From positions 1-58,537 of the forward strand of contig CAJQPF010000011.1 in the NCBI GenBank assembly GCA_905480095.1: a stretch of 58,537 bases of DNA, in the 5' to 3' direction. Source of the DNA: an uncultured Flavobacteriales bacterium (GTDB lineage: Bacteria > Bacteroidota > Bacteroidia > Flavobacteriales_D > Sanyastnellaceae). This document shows positions 1 through 9,038 of this stretch, piece by piece (position 1 is the first letter of the stretch; the number at the start of each line of letters is the position of its first letter). The notes beneath the pieces are model-generated. The model ran no database searches and was not told the DNA's origin. It saw nothing but the letters and a program-made list of their open reading frames with translations. Both the position numbers and the translations under genes were made by a program.

Positions 1-865
1 TAACCTTGGATCAGATGATGTCACTGAGATGGTATTTGCTGTTGAGCTGAATGGAGCTGCGCAAACTGACGTCACATGGTCAGGTGTACTTTCAAATGGT
101 GGAAATGAAACGATAAATCTTGGTTCTTATAACGAAATCGGAACATTTGACTACAGCCTTGTTTCTGTAAACGGTGCGTCTTGGAATGCCGAGGGATCAG
201 CTGCAATTGTTGGTTCAACTGAAGCAACGTCGTATGTTCAAGTTCGTATCACGACTGACAACTGGCCTGAAGAGACTGGTTGGACCATTGAGTCTGCTTC
301 TGGCATGTACATCGATGGAATTGCGACAGGCGAGTTGGCTGGTCAAAATGACACTGAATTCACGTGGGACGTTGCGCTAGACCTCAACGAATGCTACGTT
401 TTCACAATGATAGATACATACGGTGACGGGCTTTTTGCTTCTCAATGGGGTGACTACGCTGACGGTGTTGCTTCAATCGTTTCTATGGACGGAATGGATG
501 AAGTAGGTGTCGTACTAGATTACAACGGTGCATCAGGTGTTGAGTTCGGAGAATTAGTCGCAGGCATGGAAGTCACTTCTGTAACTGGAATCACTGAAAA
601 CGATCTTACATCTAGTGTGAACGTATTCCCTAACCCTTTCTCTGACAACACAACACTTTCGTTCTCTGCTGCTGAAGCGGGACAGGCTTCTGTTGTCGTG
701 TACAATCTCATTGGTGAAAAGGTGATCGAGATGAACTTAGGCAACATTGCTGCTGGAACGCAATCGTTACAGTTAAACTTCGCTTCTCTTGAAGCAGGAA
801 TTTACCTTGTAAACCTCACTGCAGGAAACGAAACATCTACGCTTCGTGTCACGAACGTACAGTAA
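1..865 (+). CDS. T9SS-exported Omp28-like protein, 5' end missing
   Basis: The reading frame is open from the first base of the window, so only the C-terminal part is present (about 287 residues). The last ~80 residues form a T9SS type A sorting domain: VFPNPFSDNTTLSF, then VVVYNLIGEKV, then GIYLVNLTAGNETSTLRV. T9SS translocates such proteins across the outer membrane and usually removes this domain. Upstream, the stretch around FTMIDTYGDGL, rich in Asp and Gly, is a segment I associate with Omp28-related or metalloprotease-like T9SS proteins. The next gene is also Omp28-like, which suggests a local family cluster. A strong intrinsic terminator follows the stop codon. The T9SS assignment is firm. 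The function of the missing N-terminal part cannot be seen. Confidence 0.85.
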   Translation, partial: NLGSDDVTEMVFAVELNGAAQTDVTWSGVLSNGGNETINLGSYNEIGTFDYSLVSVNGASWNAEGSAAIVGSTEATSYVQVRITTDNWPEETGWTIESASGMYIDGIATGELAGQNDTEFTWDVALDLNECYVFTMIDTYGDGLFASQWGDYADGVASIVSMDGMDEVGVVLDYNGASGVEFGELVAGMEVTSVTGITENDLTSSVNVFPNPFSDNTTLSFSAAEAGQASVVVYNLIGEKVIEMNLGNIAAGTQSLQLNFASLEAGIYLVNLTAGNETSTLRVTNVQ

Positions 866-903
866 GGTTTTCCTTATAGACTGACTCAGTCTAAATAATA
901 TTG

Positions 904-945
904 AATCCGCGTTTTGTACCTTGCGTACAGACGCGGATTTTTTTT
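904..945 (+). terminator. Intrinsic terminator after the first T9SS gene
   Basis: A perfect 9-bp stem (AATCCGCGT at 904-912 paired with ACGCGGATT at 931-939) is followed by a run of eight T (938-945). It lies 38 bases after the stop of the upstream gene and 31 bases before the next ATG, so the two genes are probably transcribed separately. Confidence 0.9.
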
Positions 946-976
946 GTTCAATATTTTGAGGTTATTTTAGATTGAT

Positions 977-1846
977 ATGAAGCTTAGTAGATATATCCCC
1001 ATCGTTATAATAGCCGCATTTAGTTTTTTTCCTGCTTGCGACGTTCTAGAAGACCCTATCGTTCCCTTTTCTGGCGGGTACAATGTAGAGTTGTATGGAA
1101 ATCCGCCCGTTTTTCAACCGGCCACCACTTCAGGGAAAAATGTATTGGTTGAAGATTTTACGGCCCATCAATGTGGCAACTGCCCTCCTGCTGCGGAGAT
1201 TGCGGAAGGCCTGGCCGAAGTGAATCCAGATCGTGTTTTTCCACTGGCAATTCATGCTGGCAATTTGGCCATCACAAACGACGCATACCCCATTGATTGG
1301 ACAAACGAGGATGGTGATTTTTATTGGGCTCAACTTGATTTCCAAGCAAATCCTCTAGGGAGGATTAACCGACAAGGAGGAACAGGAAATTTTTTCGCAC
1401 CTGCTGAGTGGTCTGAGGAAGTCAGCTCTGAACTCGCTTCTGAAACGCCCCTGCAGCTTCAAGTCAAAACGTTCTGGCACCCATCTGCTGGCAATGGCCA
1501 ACTGAACATCCATGTCAATGGTCAATTTACAAGTGGTAATCTGGGTGGAGAATGTAGGCTCGCCATCCTTTTCACAGAGTCGTATCTCATCGGAAATCAA
1601 TTGTACTATGGTGAAGATCCTGAGTACGTCACAGATTACCAATTCAATCATCTGCTGAGAGGAAGCGTCACTGGAGCTGAAGGGCTCGTGGTCATCGTTG
1701 ATGCGCTTGCGGGTGAGGAATTTCAATCCGACTATACTTTTAATTGGAACCCGGAATGGATTTTCGAAAACGTATCTGTTTTAGTGGTCGCCAGTAGTGA
1801 AAATGGAGAAATCGTCAATTGTCTGTCTCATCATTTGTCTGAATAA
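977..1846 (+). CDS. Omp28-related outer membrane lipoprotein with thioredoxin-like CxxC
   Basis: The protein has 289 residues. Its N-terminus is a lipoprotein signal with hydrophobic residues up to FFPAC (Cys21 as the lipobox cysteine). The segment VLVEDFTAHQCGNCPPAAEIAEGL carries a CGNC motif in a thioredoxin-like context, typical of the Omp28 family first described in Porphyromonas gingivalis. The rest fits the Omp28 fold, with the region around FPLAIHAGNLA following the CxxC. It lacks a T9SS C-terminal domain, so it is probably a lipid-anchored envelope protein. Family members are of uncertain function; a redox or adhesin role has been suggested. The downstream beta-barrel gene starts 7 bases after the stop, so the two may be co-transcribed. 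Confidence 0.8.
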   Translation: MKLSRYIPIVIIAAFSFFPACDVLEDPIVPFSGGYNVELYGNPPVFQPATTSGKNVLVEDFTAHQCGNCPPAAEIAEGLAEVNPDRVFPLAIHAGNLAITNDAYPIDWTNEDGDFYWAQLDFQANPLGRINRQGGTGNFFAPAEWSEEVSSELASETPLQLQVKTFWHPSAGNGQLNIHVNGQFTSGNLGGECRLAILFTESYLIGNQLYYGEDPEYVTDYQFNHLLRGSVTGAEGLVVIVDALAGEEFQSDYTFNWNPEWIFENVSVLVVASSENGEIVNCLSHHLSE

Positions 1847-1853
1847 CAACATC

Positions 1854-2492
1854 ATGCGTCAGGCCCTTTTGCTATTTGCTTTTTTGCCATACTTGCTTTC
1901 CGCACAGTCAGAGTACGCGGAGGGTCGTGCCTTCCAATTTAATGGGGGTCTTATTGGTGGTGCTACCGTATCCCAAATACATGGAGATGGCATCGGAGGA
2001 TTTAACAAAGTAGGCTTCAACCTCGGGGCGACCATTGAGATCGGCCGAAGCGGAAAGAAAAACATACAACTCGGCATCGCTTACAACCAGAAAGGAAGTA
2101 AAAAACCGCCAAATCCGCCGCAAGATTACGACACTTGGAAATATCGGTTTACATACATCGACATTCCTATAACGGTGAGCTATTCATACAACATGTTTGA
2201 CATCCTGGTTGGATTACAACCCTCGATTTTACTTGCAGCAGAAGAAGATTTTTATGGCGTGGCTTGGGACCCGACTGGCTTGCCCATCAAAAAATATGAC
2301 TTGGGCGCTGTATTGGGAATACGCACAGTCTATGGAGATCACTCTCATCTTTTTGCACGTGTCACCCAAAGCATTCTTGCCATTGCGCCACGCCCAGAGA
2401 CTCCCACTGGAACTCCGAGATGGAACAACCGGATGTTGAATATGACGGTCGAAGTCGGTGTGAGCTATATGTTTTCTCAACTAGACAACTAA
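1854..2492 (+). CDS. PorT-like outer membrane beta-barrel protein
   Basis: The protein has 212 residues if it starts at the ATG at 1854. That start gives a clean signal peptide (MRQALLLFAFLPYLLSAQ), and the frame upstream overlaps the preceding gene. After cleavage the sequence shows alternating amphipathic strands with glycines (GGLIGGATVSQIHG, FNLGATIEIGRS, NIQLGIAYNQKG, DIPITVSYSY, FDILVGLQPSILL, YDLGAVLGIRTVYG, MTVEVGVSYMF). This matches the small outer-membrane beta-barrel family common in Bacteroidota (PorT-like, eight strands expected). The spacing of 7 bases after the Omp28-like gene suggests one operon. No specific substrate can be inferred. The gene converges on the LEA14-like gene with 16 bases between the stops. 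Confidence 0.75.
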   Translation: MRQALLLFAFLPYLLSAQSEYAEGRAFQFNGGLIGGATVSQIHGDGIGGFNKVGFNLGATIEIGRSGKKNIQLGIAYNQKGSKKPPNPPQDYDTWKYRFTYIDIPITVSYSYNMFDILVGLQPSILLAAEEDFYGVAWDPTGLPIKKYDLGAVLGIRTVYGDHSHLFARVTQSILAIAPRPETPTGTPRWNNRMLNMTVEVGVSYMFSQLDN

Positions 2493-2508
2493 GCAGGCCG
2501 TCTATATC

Positions 2509-2973
2509 CTAGTATCTAAGACTAATATTTTGTGAATGTTCCAGGGGGACTTCAATCGTCACCCCCCATGACTTTCCTATTATTTTTCCGGATGCAGAAA
2601 AGGGAACGTCCGCCCCCTTTAGGAAATTCATAACATCTGTTTTAAGAATTTCGGCGATCGCACCATCTCTGGTGGCAACATTGAATCTCACCAAAGCCGT
2701 ATCTCTGGCTCCGAGCTTGATGCCTTCAAGTAAGCTTACTTCTCCCGCATCTACTTCTCTGACTCGAAGAGAGATTTGGGTTTCACTGATCTGAATGGGG
2801 AAGAAATTTGGATTATAAATACGGACATCTAGATTTGATTTGAGACCCTTCAATCCGATTTGGACTTCAGAAAAATCCTTGACATCAATCACCTCAAGTT
2901 GCTGATAGCATCCCGTTAAGGTGGAAAGTACCAGCAATGCAACAGAGGTGATGAGTAGAAATCTAATCTTCAT
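2509..2973 (-). CDS. LEA14-like (LEA type 2) lipoprotein
   Basis: The protein has 154 residues from the ATG at 2973, giving MKIRFLLITS and a lipobox ending at Cys21 (STLTGC). The longer frame upstream lies inside the dipeptidase gene and is not needed. The core (GLKSNLDVRIYNPNFFPIQISE... and later VPFSASGKIIG) has the pattern of a LEA type 2 / water-stress-and-hypersensitive-response domain, a small beta-sandwich found in bacterial lipoproteins. The start overlaps the end of the dipeptidase gene by 11 bases, so it is translationally close-coupled and in the same transcript. The function is unknown; an envelope stress or structural role is only a guess from the domain. Confidence 0.7.
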   Translation of the reverse strand: MKIRFLLITSVALLVLSTLTGCYQQLEVIDVKDFSEVQIGLKGLKSNLDVRIYNPNFFPIQISETQISLRVREVDAGEVSLLEGIKLGARDTALVRFNVATRDGAIAEILKTDVMNFLKGADVPFSASGKIIGKSWGVTIEVPLEHSQNISLRY

Positions 2974-4354
2974 TGTGAAGCCTTGCAAAATGAGTGTAGA
3001 AATGAGGGATTGTTTCAATTCCTTTGAAGAAATTAAAAACGCCATAATGCTCGTTGGGGGAATGTATCGCATCCGAGTCCAAACCAAACCCGAATAGCAC
3101 AGTCTTCAGACCGAGGATGCGCTCAAATGATGCAACAATGGGAATACTCCCTCCACTTCGAATCGGAACTGGATTTTTTCCAAATGTATGTTTCATCGCG
3201 AGAGACGCAGCGTGATAAGCGGGGCTGTCGGTAGGTGTGACAGCAGGCGTTGCGCCATGCATTTCTGTAACCTTAACGGTCACACTTGGAGGCGCGATTT
3301 TATGAAAGTGCTTTGTGAAGAGTTTGGTGATTTTGTCGTGGTCCTGATATGGCACAAGTCTCATACTCACTTTTGCGGTCGCTTTTGAGGCGATTACCGT
3401 TTTTGCGCCTTCCTTCATATAGCCTCCCCAGATCCCATTAATGTCTAGTGTAGGTCGAATACTCATCCTCTCAGTCGGAGAATAACCGTGCTCACCTTCG
3501 TGCGCTCCGATACCTATACTTTCCCTATGTGCCGCCTCATTAAAAGGCGCGCGGGCCATATCTTCTCGTTCATCTTGTGTGAGTTCGAGAACGTCGTCAT
3601 AAAACCCTTCAACCGCAATGCGCTGGTCTTCGTCTTTAAGGGACGCAATCATCTCACACAGAACATTAATGGGATTGGGAGCCGCTCCCCCGTAAAGACC
3701 ACTGTGGAGGTCACGGTTAGGCCCAGTGACTTCTACCTCAACATATGATAGCCCTCTGAGTCCGACAGTAATGGATGGGATATCGTTTGAAATAATTCCC
3801 GTATCACTTACCAGAACGACATCCGCTGAAAGTTTGTCTTTGTGTTTCTCAAGGAAAGCATCAAGGTGTGAACTTCCTACTTCTTCTTCACCCTCAATAA
3901 TAAATTTAATGTTGCAAGGAACGTCACCACTCGATTTCATCGATTCCAACGCCTTGACATGCATAAACATTTGTCCTTTGTCATCACACGCACCTCTCGC
4001 AAAAATGGCACCTTCAGGATGCTTAGGCGTTGTTTTAATGATCGGATCAAAAGCTGGGTTATCCCATAGATCAATCGGATCAGGAGGTTGCACATCATAA
4101 TGACCATATACGAGAACGGTAGGAGCCTCATCACTCACATGATACTGTCCAAATACAATTGGATGTCCTGGTGTCTCCATAACTTCCACATTGCTCGCAC
4201 CAGCTTGTTGGAGAGAACTTGCAACAGCTGCGGCACAGCGTTTTACATCGCCATCAAAAGTTGGGTCAGCAGAAACAGAAGGGATTCGTAACAGGTCACA
4301 TAATTCGTCCAGCATCCGCTGGCGATTTTTATCAATATAATCTTTAATGTCCAT
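2963..4354 (-). CDS. M20 family metallo-dipeptidase
   Basis: The protein has 463 residues from the ATG at 4354; the in-frame TTG two codons upstream lies inside the -7 promoter box and is unlikely to be used. It is a zinc dipeptidase of the M20 family, carnosinase/CNDP type. The metal and catalytic motifs are in order: VYGHYDVQP (His ligand and Asp), ARGACDDKGQ (bridging Asp), EGEEEVGSSH (general-base Glu pair), SDTGI (Asp ligand), RDLHSGLYGG in the lid domain (substrate-binding His), and the final His ligand in DAIHSPNEH. No signal peptide is present, so it is cytoplasmic and would hydrolyse dipeptides. It is divergent from proline dehydrogenase with 51 bases between the start codons, which hints at joint use in peptide and proline catabolism. 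Confidence 0.9.
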   Translation of the reverse strand: MDIKDYIDKNRQRMLDELCDLLRIPSVSADPTFDGDVKRCAAAVASSLQQAGASNVEVMETPGHPIVFGQYHVSDEAPTVLVYGHYDVQPPDPIDLWDNPAFDPIIKTTPKHPEGAIFARGACDDKGQMFMHVKALESMKSSGDVPCNIKFIIEGEEEVGSSHLDAFLEKHKDKLSADVVLVSDTGIISNDIPSITVGLRGLSYVEVEVTGPNRDLHSGLYGGAAPNPINVLCEMIASLKDEDQRIAVEGFYDDVLELTQDEREDMARAPFNEAAHRESIGIGAHEGEHGYSPTERMSIRPTLDINGIWGGYMKEGAKTVIASKATAKVSMRLVPYQDHDKITKLFTKHFHKIAPPSVTVKVTEMHGATPAVTPTDSPAYHAASLAMKHTFGKNPVPIRSGGSIPIVASFERILGLKTVLFGFGLDSDAIHSPNEHYGVFNFFKGIETIPHFYTHFARLHNED

Positions 4355-4357
4355 GGT

Positions 4358-4365
4358 CAAATGTA
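4358..4365 (-). promoter_or_regulatory. -7 box of the dipeptidase gene (leaderless)
   Basis: On the minus strand the sequence reads TACATTTG, a perfect match to the Bacteroidota -7 consensus TAnnTTTG. Only three bases separate it from the ATG at 4354, so transcription would start at or next to the start codon. Confidence 0.65.
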
Positions 4366-4382
4366 CAAAGGGGGAGCCTACC

Positions 4383-4390
4383 TATCTTTG
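4383..4390 (+). promoter_or_regulatory. -7 box of proline dehydrogenase
   Basis: TATCTTTG matches TAnnTTTG exactly and lies 15 bases before the ATG at 4406, predicting a leader of about 10 bases. It faces away from the dipeptidase promoter 17 bases to its left. No clear -33 TTG element is visible at the usual distance. Confidence 0.65.
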
Positions 4391-4405
4391 CAACTATTGA
4401 AAAAG

Positions 4406-5599
4406 ATGAGCAATAAAAACCTGCCCGATTTCAGAGATACAGAACGCGCATTCCGTCATTTGTCTGACAGGGATTTAAGTCGTGGAAGATTGCTGTTTGA
4501 ACTGTTAAGCCGTCCATGGCTGGTAACAATAGGTAGCTTTTTTGCGCGATTGGCACTGTTTATAAACTTGCCCATTGGTTGGGCGATTCGGCCTACAGTG
4601 TATGCACAATTTTGTGGAGGTGAGGATGTTGCTGAATCCGAGGAAACAATTGCGTTGCTGTATTCCAGTAAAGTGATGACCATTCTTGACTACAGTGCTG
4701 AAGGTGTGGATGCAGAAGACGATCTCGATATGACATGCGCTGAAATTTTAAAAACAGTCGATGCAGCAGCCAATGACGCGCGACATGCATTTGCTGTTTT
4801 TAAGCCCAGTGGGCTTTCTAGCAATACTCTTTTAATGAAAAAGAAGGAAGATTTTTCTGAAAATGATCTTGCAGCATGGGAAAGAGTTGAGCGAAGAGTG
4901 CGATCTATATGTGCCGCAACAGCAGAAGCAGGTGGTCGTGTCTTAATCGATGCAGAAGAAAGCTGGATTCAAGACAACATCGATGAACTTGCAGAAGACA
5001 TGATGGCTGACTTTAATCGAGAAAGAGCTGTCGTCTATACAACAGCCCAACTTTACCGTCATGACCGCCTCGATTACATTAAAGAGTTAACATTCAAAGC
5101 AAATGAAGCTGGCTTCATCGCAGGGGTTAAACTCGTGCGAGGTGCTTATATGGAAAAGGAACGAGAAAGAGCTGAAGAAAGAGGATACAATTCTCCAATT
5201 CATAGAGATAAAAAATCTACGGATATGGATTTCGATCATGCTGTCAAATTCTGCCTCGATAACTTAGAACATGTAAATCTTTTTTGTGGTTCACATAATG
5301 AGGAAAGCAATTTAAAACTCTGTGAAATGATGATGAAAAAGGGAATTCAAGCAGACGACAAGAGAATAACCTTCTCACAGCTTCTCGGAATGAGTGACCC
5401 CATCACGTTTAACCTTGCTGATCATGGATACAACGTTGCCAAATATGTTCCTTATGGACCTATTCGTGAAGCGATGCCGTACTTGATCCGTCGTGCAAAG
5501 GAGAATACCTCTGTCGCTGGCCAAACTTCACGAGAACTTACCCTCATAAGAAAAGAAATAGCAAGACGTAAGTCAAAAACCAACACGTTCTCACAATAG
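4406..5599 (+). CDS. Proline dehydrogenase
   Basis: The protein has 397 residues from the ATG at 4406 (MSNKNLPDFRDTERAF). An upstream in-frame ATG at 4361 is rejected because the -7 box lies between the two. This FAD enzyme oxidises proline to pyrroline-5-carboxylate and passes electrons to the quinone pool. The TIM-barrel hallmarks are visible: VKLVRGAYMEKER, NLFCGSHNEES, FSQLLGMSDPITFNLA, and the substrate-binding C-terminal motif YVPYGPIREAMPYLIRRAKEN. Its length fits the monofunctional enzyme, not the PutA fusion. The P5C dehydrogenase partner is not in the window. It converges with the FecA-like receptor gene across a 140-base gap in which I see no convincing terminator. Confidence 0.92.
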   Translation: MSNKNLPDFRDTERAFRHLSDRDLSRGRLLFELLSRPWLVTIGSFFARLALFINLPIGWAIRPTVYAQFCGGEDVAESEETIALLYSSKVMTILDYSAEGVDAEDDLDMTCAEILKTVDAAANDARHAFAVFKPSGLSSNTLLMKKKEDFSENDLAAWERVERRVRSICAATAEAGGRVLIDAEESWIQDNIDELAEDMMADFNRERAVVYTTAQLYRHDRLDYIKELTFKANEAGFIAGVKLVRGAYMEKERERAEERGYNSPIHRDKKSTDMDFDHAVKFCLDNLEHVNLFCGSHNEESNLKLCEMMMKKGIQADDKRITFSQLLGMSDPITFNLADHGYNVAKYVPYGPIREAMPYLIRRAKENTSVAGQTSRELTLIRKEIARRKSKTNTFSQ

Positions 5600-5739
5600 G
5601 CTTTGTTTTTATTATGATTAAAATGGAAGTCTGTACCAGTTTTTTTATTAGACGCTGTTAAGTCAAAAGACCGAGAGAATCTAATGTGAATTTTTGACCT
5701 CCATTTATCTCAAGGTGGCTTGTGACAAACGGAATGTGA

Positions 5740-8019
5740 TTAAAACTCGGAAATAAGTGTAAACCTTAGTGCTCTAGGCATTGTGGGACGCGAACCATAA
5801 GGTCGTCTTGCGACGACAAATGTCCCATTCAGTACATTTGTTAACCCAAGGGAGAGCTTGATGTTATCCGAGGCCTGATAAGAAAAACCTGAATCTAAGA
5901 TAAACGAAGCGTCTGTTGCGGATGTTTGATCTACATCTCCTTGGCCAGCTTCTGTTCTCATTGATGACGTATACCGACCACTAATATCAGCGGAGACATC
6001 ACCTATCTCTAAGGAAGTTACAATAGAAAGTTGATGCGGCGCGAGATATGGAAAGGCGTCGCCCATTTCCACGTCACCCCATGCATCCAATTCACTTGAG
6101 AATGTATTTGAAAAACTTGCGTCTGTATACGTATAAGCCACGCGAATAGGCATAGATAGGTGATCAAAGGGTCCATCCATAAATGGATCTATGGACAACT
6201 CGAACTCCAGACCCTGCGCAATTGCTGACCCTCCGTTGTACAGCTCACCAGACCCAATCCCACCTGATGCTGTAAGGTCAGCTCCGAGCAGATTTGAATA
6301 ATTGTTGGAAAACAAAACCAATTGAGCAGATGAATAGCGGTGAGAAAACCTCATACCTAGTTCAAAGTTCATTGACAATTCAGGACTTGTTTCAGGGTTT
6401 GAACCTGGCGGAATAAAGCCTCTATGAATGCCCGTGAAAACGTCAAATAATGATGACACATTATAATTAATCCCCAAACCGGGTAGGAGAACAGAGACTT
6501 CGTTTGATCTGTAATCTGCCTCTCCTAGACGTTCTAGATCTGAAGATCCATAGTCAAAACTCTCAAAATGGATACGCTCGTGACGGATTCCAGGCGTAAA
6601 TGTAACGTCTCCAAAATGAAAGGTCCCTCGAAGATATGAGGCGAGAGCAGTCGCAAATTCCTCTTTGTTCCCTGCCGTCCCATGAACACCGGGGGTGACA
6701 AGCTGCATTTGTCCATCATTCATAGAATAGCGATCTCGCCATTGGAAACGGTCAACTCCGTCACGATGTAATCTGATGCCATAAATGATTCGGTGTGTTG
6801 TTGTTTCTGACGGACTCCCAAACTTAAATATTCCCCTGTGTTGAATTCCTTGCGCGAAATAACTTCTGTTGTTTGCTTTGACATCTAATCCTGCGCCGTC
6901 AGGAGTTGAAGATCCCGAGAGATAAGAAAATGGGGTTGAATAAACATCTGGAGAATCTAAAATACTTCCTAGCTTAACGACTGTTCCCGTAGAATCAATC
7001 ACGCGATCTAGCTTATACCAGTTCCGAGCAAAAGTCGTTCTGTAGAAGTCCGTGTTAAATTCAAGAGATTTAGATGGTTCAATTTTGTGGGACACCACAA
7101 CCTGAGTTTGGTGGGAGGTCATCACATCTTCTGCACTGGCAGAATATCTGCGAAATGGTGACAAAATAAAATCGTCCGCAGAAAGTCCTAAATAAGTTTC
7201 ATTTGAAACTTCTTCAACATCTGAAACTTTAAGCGTGATTGATTGAAATGTTTTCGCCGACGTAGGAGTAGAATAACGCAATTTGATGAGCCGATCTGAT
7301 TTGTCAAATCCCGTGGAAGCACCATTGTCAAGAATCTTGAATCCATCTGATCCCAGTTGAAGGTATTCTACAAGATATCCGAACGTTCCTTTTGGCGTTT
7401 CTTTAGACCCACCTACTGTTGTATGAATATTCTTTGAACCAAACGAACCCATCATCATGTTAAACGTTGCACGGCTACTCTCTGGTATCGTGCTCGAAAT
7501 GAGATTAATCGCACCTGCGGCGGTTTGCGGGCCGAAGGCAATTTGGCTTGAACCCTTCAGAATTTCTATTGAAGACATTCTCGCGATAGATGGAAAATAA
7601 TATGCGGCAGAAGCAGTATAAGGCGCAGGAGCAATTAGAATACCATCTTCCATGATACTTATCCGAGAAGACCTTTCCGTACCAGAACCACGAAGACCTA
7701 TATTCGGTCGGAGTCCAAATCCATCTTCCTCAGTGATGTTAACGCCAGATACAGTCCTAAGTGTTCGGAGAGGATCCGTATAAGAAAAACGATCGAGTTC
7801 CTTCATCGTGATCAGGTGGAGAGAACCTGGGACTTCATCGAGTCCGGAAGCACCAGAAGCTAATCCGACTGCAGAAACAGTTGCTTCTGGGATGCCATGC
7901 CAAAAAGAAACCATTTCAGAAATAGAATCTGACTCCAATGTCGTTTGAGAGCGAATTTGTGATAGGTATTCTCCTGTATGTAAAAGGAGTGAAAATAAAA
8001 ATACATAGGATGTTTTCAT
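5740..8019 (-). CDS. FecA-like TonB-dependent outer membrane receptor
   Basis: The protein has 759 residues with a signal peptide (MKTSYVFLFSLLLHTGEYLSQ). The plug domain is evident from VPGSLHLITMKELDRF, LRTVSGVNITEEDG, RPNIGLRGSG and SSIEILKGSSQIAFGPQTAAGAINLIS. The barrel ends with strands finishing in Phe (RALRFTLISEF), the usual signal for insertion into the outer membrane. The plug and the segment FNTDFYRTTFARNWYKLDR resemble FecA-type ferric-citrate receptors. Unlike the next receptor it lacks an N-terminal carboxypeptidase-regulatory-like domain. It would import a large ligand, probably a siderophore, using TonB energy; the ligand is an inference. No sigma/anti-sigma pair lies alongside. 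Confidence 0.88.
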   Translation of the reverse strand: MKTSYVFLFSLLLHTGEYLSQIRSQTTLESDSISEMVSFWHGIPEATVSAVGLASGASGLDEVPGSLHLITMKELDRFSYTDPLRTLRTVSGVNITEEDGFGLRPNIGLRGSGTERSSRISIMEDGILIAPAPYTASAAYYFPSIARMSSIEILKGSSQIAFGPQTAAGAINLISSTIPESSRATFNMMMGSFGSKNIHTTVGGSKETPKGTFGYLVEYLQLGSDGFKILDNGASTGFDKSDRLIKLRYSTPTSAKTFQSITLKVSDVEEVSNETYLGLSADDFILSPFRRYSASAEDVMTSHQTQVVVSHKIEPSKSLEFNTDFYRTTFARNWYKLDRVIDSTGTVVKLGSILDSPDVYSTPFSYLSGSSTPDGAGLDVKANNRSYFAQGIQHRGIFKFGSPSETTTHRIIYGIRLHRDGVDRFQWRDRYSMNDGQMQLVTPGVHGTAGNKEEFATALASYLRGTFHFGDVTFTPGIRHERIHFESFDYGSSDLERLGEADYRSNEVSVLLPGLGINYNVSSLFDVFTGIHRGFIPPGSNPETSPELSMNFELGMRFSHRYSSAQLVLFSNNYSNLLGADLTASGGIGSGELYNGGSAIAQGLEFELSIDPFMDGPFDHLSMPIRVAYTYTDASFSNTFSSELDAWGDVEMGDAFPYLAPHQLSIVTSLEIGDVSADISGRYTSSMRTEAGQGDVDQTSATDASFILDSGFSYQASDNIKLSLGLTNVLNGTFVVARRPYGSRPTMPRALRFTLISEF

Positions 8020-8023
8020 GGGG

Positions 8024-8031
8024 CAAAGATT
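8024..8031 (-). promoter_or_regulatory. Probable -7 box of the FecA-like receptor gene
   Basis: The minus strand reads AATCTTTG, one mismatch (first base) from TAnnTTTG, followed by CCCC and the ATG at 8019. The four-base spacing equals that seen at other starts in this window. Confidence 0.45.
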
Positions 8032-8097
8032 CCATGTATTTCAATGCCGAAACAATACCCTTAAAAAGGTATTTAGACTGATTCTACATAAGGGAAT

Positions 8098-9036
8098 CTA
8101 ATCGATCTCAATAACCGTTTGACTTGAGAGCCCAAAGCACCCAAAACCACCGCTAAAATTGGAATAAATAAGTGAAGGCTCTGCAAAAAAGTCAGGCCCA
8201 CCAGACAAATGTGCGTCTGCAGTCAGGTAAAAATTCGCCAACTCAGGGCTCAACGACACAACCCTTAATCTACGTGAAACAGGTGGATTCTCGGTCTTTT
8301 CACCCCATGACTTTGCAGAGAAGTTGATCTCTGACAATGCATTTTCATTGGATGCGAGACTTTCATCCGACACAATAAGTCCGCCTGTCATTCTGTGATT
8401 TGTAATCCTGGGATCTGGTCGCGCTTCTAGATAATCAGGCGTCCAGTCTAGTGTGTCTCCTGTAAACTCATCTGTAAAAAGGGCATCTACATGAATCAGG
8501 TAATGCTTTGCAGCGCCAACATTATTTTCAAAATTAAGTGTGAAGGCATCCTGGACATATATCCCCCATGGCGAATTGATGGTATCACCATTTAACTCAA
8601 ACAAGAAGTCAAACTGAGGTTTTGAGGGCATTGTATTGGTCGCCGTGATCTGTTCAAACCCAGGAGCATCTACTGTAACAGTCAGCTCGCCATCGTGATC
8701 GCCAAACACATCGTCGAGGAGGAGCTTGTAGGCCTCATCACTAAAATCCTCTTGGGTTAAGGAATATAGAATCTGCCCATTGTCTTCTGTGAGCGTAACG
8801 ATTGCATCTTGGACAAATTGAGGGCCGTCTGAATCTAAGACCGAAGCTGAACTGGTCACCATCGCCACCAGTTCTTGGTCTTCATCATTGACAATGAGTG
8901 TTGCTGAAAGTCTAGGAGTGTGTTCCGGAAATGGAACTTCATGAACGACGCCCTCTGCAAATTTCTCACAACTGCTGAGGATGAGTATGATAAGCAAAAA
9001 CTGAAGAAGGGGGAGGGAAGAGCAAGTATGTTTCAT
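8098..9036 (-). CDS. DUF4249 lipoprotein, partner of the TonB receptor
   Basis: The protein has 312 residues from the ATG at 9036. This start gives the lipoprotein signal MKHTCSSLPLLQFLLIILILSSC, and it lies 2 bases after the upstream stop; a longer start at 9057 would overlap the receptor gene. Beta-rich segments such as TPRLSATLIVNDEDQELVAM, DAIVTLTEDNGQ and LTVTVDAPGFE, and the C-terminal part around NFYLTADAHLSGG, match the DUF4249 family. In Bacteroidota this family is encoded directly after TonB receptors with a carboxypeptidase-like N-terminal domain. It is probably a surface or periplasmic lipoprotein acting with that receptor. The substrate is unknown. Confidence 0.82.
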   Translation of the reverse strand: MKHTCSSLPLLQFLLIILILSSCEKFAEGVVHEVPFPEHTPRLSATLIVNDEDQELVAMVTSSASVLDSDGPQFVQDAIVTLTEDNGQILYSLTQEDFSDEAYKLLLDDVFGDHDGELTVTVDAPGFEQITATNTMPSKPQFDFLFELNGDTINSPWGIYVQDAFTLNFENNVGAAKHYLIHVDALFTDEFTGDTLDWTPDYLEARPDPRITNHRMTGGLIVSDESLASNENALSEINFSAKSWGEKTENPPVSRRLRVVSLSPELANFYLTADAHLSGGPDFFAEPSLIYSNFSGGFGCFGLSSQTVIEID

Positions 9037-9038
9037 GT

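Noticed and set aside
3726-4100. Plus-strand frame of 124 codons
   Set aside because: It lies antisense within the M20 dipeptidase, whose catalytic motifs confirm the minus strand.
5600-5739. Terminator between proline dehydrogenase and the FecA-like receptor
   Set aside because: Only a weak inverted repeat (GTCAAAA/TTTTGAC with a long loop) is visible, without a proper T run.
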